Program-made: the position numbers and the translations under genes
Shown: one piece after another, positions 58,393 through 64,000 of the stretch
Position numbering within the stretch: position 1 is the stretch's first letter
Layout of the letters: each line of letters starts with the position of its first letter
Assembly (NCBI RefSeq): GCF_039982735.1
Contig: NZ_JBDWXV010000008.1
Coordinates: 1 to 64,000, forward strand
From: Saccharospirillum sp039982735
GTDB lineage: Bacteria; Pseudomonadota; Gammaproteobacteria; Pseudomonadales; Natronospirillaceae
Direction of reading: 5' to 3'
DNA: 64,000 bases
Notes under the pieces: model-generated
The model's input: only the letters and a program-made list of their open reading frames with translations
Databases searched by the model: none
What the model was told of the DNA's origin: nothing

Positions 58393-61254
58393 ATGATTTC
58401 CACGGGTATTCAAAACCGTATCCTCTTTATCGCTCTGGCGCCGGTACTGGTCTTTGGCATCGCCTTTACCGCCTGGTTTACGAAAAACGATATGGACCAG
58501 CAAACCAACGCCTTCAATAACCGGACTGAGACAGCGGTTAACCGGTTGGCAGACGCTTTGTCGCTGCCACTGCAGGAAGGCCGTACCGAGCTGGTTCATG
58601 CCCTGCTACGCCGTGCCCTGAACGAGCGCGATGCACGTGCCGTGCGCTTGTTTGACCCCTTTGGCAGTGAGTGGCTTGAATCCGGCCCGACTATGCGCGG
58701 CCCGGCTTACCCCTATTCCATTCAGGACACCAATCGCCTGACCCGTTACCGCACTCAGTCGACATTGCGCTACCTGATTCCCGTGTACCCGCCAGCCGAC
58801 TTGCAATTGCGCATGAGCACCTCGGCCCCGACCGGCTGGCTGGAAATTGAGTTCGACTACGCCAACACCCAGGTTGCCCACTACCGGACCTTGCTGATCA
58901 ACCTGATGATCCTTTCTCTGGGTCTGATCGCTGTGTCCGGTCTCGCTGTGTGGCTCAGCCGGGAAATTAGCCGCCCGGTACGCAACATGATTGCCACTGT
59001 AGACGCGATTCGCGAGGGCAACCTGGATGCCCGGGTCGATCTGAAAGCCAATGGCGAGCTGCATGATCTGGAAGTGGGCATTAACTCCATGGCAGAAACC
59101 CTGCGTGATGCCTACGAGGAAATGCAAAACAGTGTAGAACAGGCTACCGAAGACTTGCGCGAGACTCTGGAAACCATCGAAATCCAGAACATTGAACTGG
59201 ACATGGCCCGGCGCGAAGCGCAACAGGCCAACCAGGTGAAAACCGAGTTTCTGGCCAACATGAGCCACGAAATTCGCACACCGCTCAATGGCATTATTGG
59301 CTTTGCCCGCCTGCTGGCCAAGTCCAACCTGACGCGCAAGCAGGAAGACTACATCTCCACCATACTGTCGTCATCTCAGGGGTTGCTGACCATCATCAAT
59401 GACGTACTCGATTTCTGTAAAATCGAGGCGGGCAAGCTGATGCTCGACAACCGCAGCATGAACCTGCGCGAGACGATCGAGGATGTACTCGTGATGCTGG
59501 CGCCTGCATCCCAGGCCAAGCAACTCGAAGTGGTCAGCCTCTATTACTCCGATGTGCCCGAACAGCTGATCACCGACCCGCTGCGGCTCAAGCAGGTGTT
59601 GACCAACCTGGTTAACAACGCCATCAAGTTCACGCCCAAAGGCAGCATTGTGGTGCGAACCATGATCGAGCAGGCGCAGGGCAATAAACTGATGGTCCGC
59701 ATCAGTGTCACCGACACCGGTATTGGCTTGTCCAAAGCCGAGCAGAAAGCCCTGTTTCATGCCTTCACGCAAGCCGATTCATCAACCGCCCGTGAGTTTG
59801 GCGGTACCGGCCTCGGCCTGGTCATTTCCAAGCGGCTGGTGGAACAGATGGGCGGTGATATTGGCCTGGAAAGCCAGAAAGACGAGGGTTCTACCTTCTG
59901 GTTCAACATCAAGGCAGAAGTGGCTCCGGCCATTCAGCAGCCGCCCAAACTGACCGATCTCAGCGGTTTCACGCTGGCCGTTGTAGAACCGCGCGAAATG
60001 TCGCAGCTTGCACTGCGCCACCAGGCGGAGCAATGGGGCATGGAATGCCTGGTCATGAAACAGCTCGATGAGTTGCACCAACACCTCAAACAGCCGGATA
60101 CGGTACGTCCTGACATGGCACTGGTGGACGTTAGCGGCTTTGGCAACGACGATTCCCTCTACCGGAAAATCCTGCACATTGAACGGGAACTGCATTGTCC
60201 GACGCTGGTACTGGCCACAACGCGCGATGAAGACATCAGCTACAAATTGCTGGAACAGGGCGCCAAGCATTACCTGTCGACACCGGTGCGCTACAGTCAA
60301 CTTTACCAGACGCTGGTGACTATGTTGCGTCCGGAAAAAGCCGGGCAAGTCGACGAGAACTCGTCGCTGGCGCTGGGTCTGGTGCGCTCCACAGTCCGGG
60401 TATTGGCGGTGGATGATAACCCCGCCAACCTGAAACTGATCATCACGCTGCTGGAGAGCATCGGGGTTCAGGTCGACGGCGCGCGCAATGGCGAAGATGC
60501 CGTGAAAGCCGTTCAGAGTGCGCAGTATGACCTGATCTTCATGGACATTCAGATGCCGGGCATGGACGGGAAACAGGCCACACGCCGAATTCGCCAGATG
60601 GAGCCCGCCCAGGCTCGCGTACCAATCATCGCGCTGACAGCGCACGCCCTGGCCGAGGAGCGGCAAAGCATGCTCGACAGCGGCATGGACGACTACCTGA
60701 CCAAGCCGGTTGATGAAGACCAGCTACATCGAACCTTGTTCAAATGGACGGGCACAGCCCTGAGTTATGAAGATACACCGTCCGTTACGTCACCTGCCGA
60801 CACCGAAGCGCCTGCATCGCTCGATATGGAAACGCTGCATGGATTGCCAGTGGTCGATTTTGTCTCAGGCCTGGAGAAAGCCAGTGGCAAGCTGGGCCTG
60901 GCGCGCGATATGTTCGCCATGCTTATAGATAGCCTGGAAAAGGATCAGAGACGCATGAACGCCCTCTATCAGCAAGGTGATTACAAGTCCCTGCTTGAAG
61001 ACGTTCACCGTCTGCACGGTGCCACTCACTATTGCGGTGTACCGCGCATTCAGATGACCGCCATGTACACCGAGTCGCTGCTCAAACAGGGGCACTATGC
61101 CATTCTGGAAGACGCACTGTTTTTACTGAATGAAGAAATCAATGAATTGCAGCACTGGTCGAACGATCATGACTGGGAAAAGGTGCTGGATCAGGCGGTG
61201 AAGGTGTACGCCTATCAAATGCAGCAGAAATCGGGCAAGCGCCAGCCCAGCTGA
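58393..61254 (+). CDS. barA: Hybrid sensor histidine kinase BarA/GacS
   Basis: Tripartite kinase of the BarA-UvrY (GacS-GacA) system that controls CsrA-binding small RNAs. 953 aa. Two membrane helices (about 12-30 and 165-190) bracket a periplasmic sensor, then HAMP (about 190-245) and coiled coil. HisKA FLANMSHEIRTPLNG has phospho-His about 292; ATPase motifs DTGIGL and GGTGLGL follow. A degenerate receiver spans about 525-645, a true receiver has Asp about 718 (FMDIQMPG), and a C-terminal HPt has HRLHGATHYCG (His about 872). The response regulator is not in the window. Confidence 0.95.
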   Translation: MISTGIQNRILFIALAPVLVFGIAFTAWFTKNDMDQQTNAFNNRTETAVNRLADALSLPLQEGRTELVHALLRRALNERDARAVRLFDPFGSEWLESGPTMRGPAYPYSIQDTNRLTRYRTQSTLRYLIPVYPPADLQLRMSTSAPTGWLEIEFDYANTQVAHYRTLLINLMILSLGLIAVSGLAVWLSREISRPVRNMIATVDAIREGNLDARVDLKANGELHDLEVGINSMAETLRDAYEEMQNSVEQATEDLRETLETIEIQNIELDMARREAQQANQVKTEFLANMSHEIRTPLNGIIGFARLLAKSNLTRKQEDYISTILSSSQGLLTIINDVLDFCKIEAGKLMLDNRSMNLRETIEDVLVMLAPASQAKQLEVVSLYYSDVPEQLITDPLRLKQVLTNLVNNAIKFTPKGSIVVRTMIEQAQGNKLMVRISVTDTGIGLSKAEQKALFHAFTQADSSTAREFGGTGLGLVISKRLVEQMGGDIGLESQKDEGSTFWFNIKAEVAPAIQQPPKLTDLSGFTLAVVEPREMSQLALRHQAEQWGMECLVMKQLDELHQHLKQPDTVRPDMALVDVSGFGNDDSLYRKILHIERELHCPTLVLATTRDEDISYKLLEQGAKHYLSTPVRYSQLYQTLVTMLRPEKAGQVDENSSLALGLVRSTVRVLAVDDNPANLKLIITLLESIGVQVDGARNGEDAVKAVQSAQYDLIFMDIQMPGMDGKQATRRIRQMEPAQARVPIIALTAHALAEERQSMLDSGMDDYLTKPVDEDQLHRTLFKWTGTALSYEDTPSVTSPADTEAPASLDMETLHGLPVVDFVSGLEKASGKLGLARDMFAMLIDSLEKDQRRMNALYQQGDYKSLLEDVHRLHGATHYCGVPRIQMTAMYTESLLKQGHYAILEDALFLLNEEINELQHWSNDHDWEKVLDQAVKVYAYQMQQKSGKRQPS

Positions 61255-61262
61255 CAACACCC

Positions 61263-61631
61263 TCAGGCAATCACGGCAAAAGCTACTACATAGTCGTGTT
61301 CATCAGCCAGGCTGATATGAACCCGTGCCGCACCCAAAGCCTGTTGCTTCACCAGCGCCACCCCGTGCAACTGGGCCCGGGGAGCGCCCAGCTCGTCCGG
61401 CAGTATCTCTATGCCCTGAAACGTAACGCCCTGGGCTATGCCTGTACCCAATGCCTTGGCAATGGCCTCTTTTCCGGCAAAGCGATTGGCCAGAAACTTC
61501 ACCGGTGCACCCCGTCTATGGTACTCGTCCTGTTCGGCGCTGGTCAGTATGCGCTTCAGAAAACGCTCGCCCTGCTGGGCAAGCACCTGCTCGATCCGCT
61601 GAATATTGACGATGTCGGTCCCAATGTTCAC
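61263..61631 (-). CDS. acpS: Holo-[acyl-carrier-protein] synthase
   Basis: Transfers 4'-phosphopantetheine from CoA to acyl carrier protein. 122 aa. Motifs IGTDIVNIQRIE (metal-binding Asp) and FLANRFAGKEAIAKALGTGI are diagnostic. I take GTG 61631 (VNIGTDIV) as start; ATG 61661 would give 132 aa and touch recO. pdxJ, which normally lies between recO and acpS, is absent. Confidence 0.95.
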   Translation of the reverse strand: MNIGTDIVNIQRIEQVLAQQGERFLKRILTSAEQDEYHRRGAPVKFLANRFAGKEAIAKALGTGIAQGVTFQGIEILPDELGAPRAQLHGVALVKQQALGAARVHISLADEHDYVVAFAVIA

Positions 61632-61664
61632 ACCCTGAATCTCTTTAGTGGCACGTTGCAACGC

Positions 61665-62330
61665 TCAGCATACCCAGTTTTTACTGTGCCAGGAACGGCC
61701 TTCGAGCACATGCTGAATTCGGCTGGCATTGATCTCACGGGCCACTGACAAGGCAGGGTCGGATTGCCAGTTATTGTCGGCTATGGCCTGAATCAGACTG
61801 CCCGGCAAGTTATCGTCCCGGCTGCCCTGACAAAACCCCCGAGCCGGATCAAAACGATAGTAACTCCCCGGCTCAATCCAGTCACCGGTGTCCATGGTCT
61901 GGCGATAATCCAGCCCAAACCCAGTCGCCTCGAGCAGCCGCCGCTCGAAATAGCGCAGTGCAGGCGCCTGTTGCGATGGCTCAGCCAGCAGCAGCAGTGT
62001 ACTCGCATAGACACCAAAGAAGGCCTCGTCGACCTGAAACCGGGGCACCAGACGCACACAGAGTTCATTGATGTACAACCCCTGAACCAGCGCGGCGCCC
62101 TGATGTACGGGTGCCGCCCCCTGATAGCGCCAATCGCCCAGTTGCTTCAACTCAGCAGTGCCGTGTGTTCTGACCAGACAGGGGCAAAACAGAGCAGGAC
62201 GCGAGCCTCGGCCGACCGCCGTAAACCGACCCTGATTTGGGGTAAGCAACTCCAGTAACCAGTGAGATTCGCGAAACGGACGGGCATGCAGCACGTAGGC
62301 GGGCTGAGCTGGCGCACGCCGGCCGATCAT
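61665..62330 (-). CDS. recO: DNA repair protein RecO
   Basis: Recombination mediator that with RecR loads RecA on SSB-coated DNA. 221 aa. N-terminal OB fold (PAYVLHARPFRESHWLLELLTPNQGRFTAVGRG) and helical C-terminal domain. The ATG overlaps the era stop by 4 nt, so rnc-era-recO are translationally coupled. Confidence 0.94.
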   Translation of the reverse strand: MIGRRAPAQPAYVLHARPFRESHWLLELLTPNQGRFTAVGRGSRPALFCPCLVRTHGTAELKQLGDWRYQGAAPVHQGAALVQGLYINELCVRLVPRFQVDEAFFGVYASTLLLLAEPSQQAPALRYFERRLLEATGFGLDYRQTMDTGDWIEPGSYYRFDPARGFCQGSRDDNLPGSLIQAIADNNWQSDPALSVAREINASRIQHVLEGRSWHSKNWVC

Positions 62331-63238
62331 GGTTCGTTAAAGTAGCCCAGGCTTTTCAAAGCGCGTTCGTCATCGGCCCAGCCACCCTTCACTTTAACCC
62401 AGAGATTCAACATCACCTTGGCGTCGAACAGTTGCTCCATGTCCATACGGGCATCCTGACCCACTTTCTTGATCCGACTGCCTTTGTCACCAATAACAAT
62501 CTTCTTTTGCCCCTGGCGTTCCACCAGAATCAGGCCGTGAATGTGCAGCACCCGATCTTCAAACTTGAACTGTTCGATTTCAACCGCCATCGAATAAGGC
62601 AATTCAGCACCGAGCTGACGCATCAGCTTTTCCCGAATCATCTCGGCCGCCATAAAGCGCTCGGTCCGGTCGGTGATCTGGTCTTCGGGAAAATAGAACA
62701 GACTCTTGGGCAGACGCTTCGCGATCTGTTCAACCAGGGTGTCGAGGTTGTTGCCTCTCAGCGCCGATAAAGGAACGACCTCGGCAAAATCGAACTGCTC
62801 AGCCAGTCGTTGCATGTGAGGCAACAGGCTTTGTTTGTCTTCAAGGTGATCCACCTTGTTGATCGCCAGAATGACCGGTGCCTTGTTAGCCTTGAGTTTG
62901 TCGAGTACCCACTGATCTTCGTCTGTCCAGACCGTTCGGTCGACGACCAGTACGATCACATCGACATCAGCCAGAGCTGAATCGGCGGCCCGGTTCATAT
63001 ATCGGTTGATCGCCTTCTCTTCGCCGCGGTGCATCCCCGGTGTATCGACGAAGATCATCTGTACATCGCCTTCACTGTGAATCCCCATGACCCGGTGACG
63101 GGTGGTCTGGGGCTTGCGCGAGGTAATGGACACTTTCTGGCCCAGAACGTGGTTCATCAGCGTGGATTTACCGACGTTCGGGCGACCCACAATGGCCACA
63201 AAGCCACAGCGGGTATTCAATTCATAGGGTTCGTTCAC
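62327..63238 (-). CDS. era: GTPase Era
   Basis: Ribosome-assembly GTPase that binds 16S rRNA 3' end. 303 aa. G1 GRPNVGKSTLMN, G3 DTPGMHRGEEKA, G4 NKVDHL, and a C-terminal KH domain (IVIGDKGSRIKKVGQDAR). Overlaps rnc by 4 nt. Confidence 0.98.
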   Translation of the reverse strand: MNEPYELNTRCGFVAIVGRPNVGKSTLMNHVLGQKVSITSRKPQTTRHRVMGIHSEGDVQMIFVDTPGMHRGEEKAINRYMNRAADSALADVDVIVLVVDRTVWTDEDQWVLDKLKANKAPVILAINKVDHLEDKQSLLPHMQRLAEQFDFAEVVPLSALRGNNLDTLVEQIAKRLPKSLFYFPEDQITDRTERFMAAEMIREKLMRQLGAELPYSMAVEIEQFKFEDRVLHIHGLILVERQGQKKIVIGDKGSRIKKVGQDARMDMEQLFDAKVMLNLWVKVKGGWADDERALKSLGYFNEP

Positions 63239-63918
63239 TTGGCATGCTCTCCGAGCGCTTTGAGGGCCGCGCGTGCGGCTTCCTGCTCCGCAATACGACG
63301 GCTGTTACCGGCACCGACGGTCGGCTGCTCCAGCCCTTCCACTTCACAATCGACGGTAAAGGTCTGATCGTGTGCCTCGCCGCTCACTTCGCGCACACTG
63401 TACTGCGGCAAGGGGGCTTTTCGCGATTGCAAAAACTCCTGCAAGCGGGTTTTGGAATCCTTGATGTTGTCGCTCAGGTTCAGTTCCTGCAACCGTTGCT
63501 CGAACCACTGAACGATGACACTCTGTGCCGCATCCAGTGATTGATCCAGACTGATGGCACCGATGATCGCTTCAATCGCATCAGCAAGAATACTATCGCG
63601 CCGGAAGCCGCCGCTTTTCAACTCGCCGCTGCCCAAACGCAAACACTCACCGAGTTCAAATTCGCGGCCCAGTTCCGCCAGCGTTTCACCTTTTACCAGG
63701 TGCGCCCTTAACCGGGACAGCTGGCCTTCTCTTGCTTTGGGGAAACGATCATACAACTGCTGAGCAATGGTGCAGTTAAGAATGGCATCACCAAGAAATT
63801 CGAGTCGCTCGTTGTTCTTTCGGGAGAAGCTGCGATGCGTAAGCGCCTGTTGCAACAGCGCTCCGTCTTTAAACTGATAACCCAGCCGCTGGCTGAGTCG
63901 TTCAATCATTAATGACAC
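63235..63918 (-). CDS. rnc: Ribonuclease III
   Basis: Double-strand-specific endonuclease for rRNA processing and mRNA turnover. 227 aa. RNase III signature NERLEFLGDAILN near residue 37, second catalytic block DAIEAIIGAISLD, and a C-terminal dsRNA-binding domain from about 155. The start is GTG 63918 or ATG 63909; the first overlaps nothing and lies 4 bp after the upstream stop. Confidence 0.96.
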   Translation of the reverse strand: MSLMIERLSQRLGYQFKDGALLQQALTHRSFSRKNNERLEFLGDAILNCTIAQQLYDRFPKAREGQLSRLRAHLVKGETLAELGREFELGECLRLGSGELKSGGFRRDSILADAIEAIIGAISLDQSLDAAQSVIVQWFEQRLQELNLSDNIKDSKTRLQEFLQSRKAPLPQYSVREVSGEAHDQTFTVDCEVEGLEQPTVGAGNSRRIAEQEAARAALKALGEHAK

Positions 63919-63921
63919 TGG

Positions 63922-64000
63922 TCAGAGTCCGTATTCTTCATAAAACGTCAGCACGACATCAATGTTGGCGAAGATGTGCACCCTTTTTTCATAGTCGAGG
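63922..64000 (-). CDS. DUF4845 family protein, C-terminal end (partial)
   Basis: The frame ending at TGA 63922-63924 reads DYEKRVHIFANIDVVLTFYE, which fits the conserved C terminus of the small membrane proteins (DUF4845) that lie between lepB and rnc. Only the last 25 or so residues are inside the window. Confidence 0.7.
   Translation of the reverse strand, partial: LDYEKRVHIFANIDVVLTFYEEYGL

Overview
The window reads as a chromosomal segment of a free-living, probably marine or halophilic gammaproteobacterium. Gene order over long stretches matches the Pseudomonas/Oceanospirillales core: ibaG-murA-hisGDC, kdsD-lptCAB-rpoN-hpf-ptsN-rapZ-npr, miaB-phoH-ybeY-corC, proB-obgE-rpmA-rplU divergent from ispB, ssb/MFS/uvrA, mazG-relA-cysM divergent from barA(gacS), and acpS-recO-era-rnc. 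G+C looks moderately high. A family such as Saccharospirillaceae would fit, but the assignment is secure only at class level. I saw no prophage, transposase, CRISPR array, rRNA or tRNA gene.

Layout. 1-168: two tandem strong minus-strand promoters firing out of the window, rrn-like. 169-6.5 kb: glycosyltransferase, ZapE, ZapG, sulfate activation (CysD, CysN) and a Nif3-like protein. 6.6-14 kb (minus): MalZ, then ibaG-murA-hisG-hisD-hisC, then mlaC. 14.2-20.7 kb (plus): LPS transport and sigma-54/PTS-Ntr block. 20.9-22.8 kb: DarP and an ECF sigma/ChrR anti-sigma pair with its own candidate promoter. 22.8-30.6 kb: D-lactate-dehydrogenase-like flavo-Fe-S enzyme with a divergent FadR/LldR-type regulator, ElaA, riboflavin synthase, Bax-like protein, an MFS carrier, a small ORF and a DUF1820 protein. 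30.8-35.2 kb: miaB-phoH-ybeY-corC. 35.4-40.7 kb: fumarase, an MMPL/RND exporter, a methyltransferase-like membrane protein and Tag. 40.7-45.5 kb: proB, obgE, rpmA, rplU and ispB. 45.5-50.5 kb: PilZ protein, an unknown anchored protein, a degenerate RmlD-like protein, ssb and an MFS carrier. 50.9-64 kb: uvrA with a LexA box, mazG, relA, cysM, barA, acpS, recO, era, rnc and the end of a DUF4845 gene.

The most unusual content is not coding. Intergenic gaps carry a dispersed family of long palindromes (32.27-32.54, 43.3-43.63 and 54.65-54.85 kb, with a related type at 50.65 kb). Each typical copy has a 20-30 bp stem whose sequence differs from copy to copy but stays self-complementary, around an asymmetric core of exactly 53 nt holding two small hairpins and a CCTAGG centre. 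Copies occur as opposite-orientation pairs, and two copies are enclosed in shared terminal inverted repeats. This covariation suggests selection or a mobilisation mechanism acting on the folded form. A second, unrelated hairpin family has two copies (35.24 and 49.04 kb).

Several usually conserved neighbours are absent from their normal positions: mlaFEDB, kdsC, lnt, rlmD and pdxJ.
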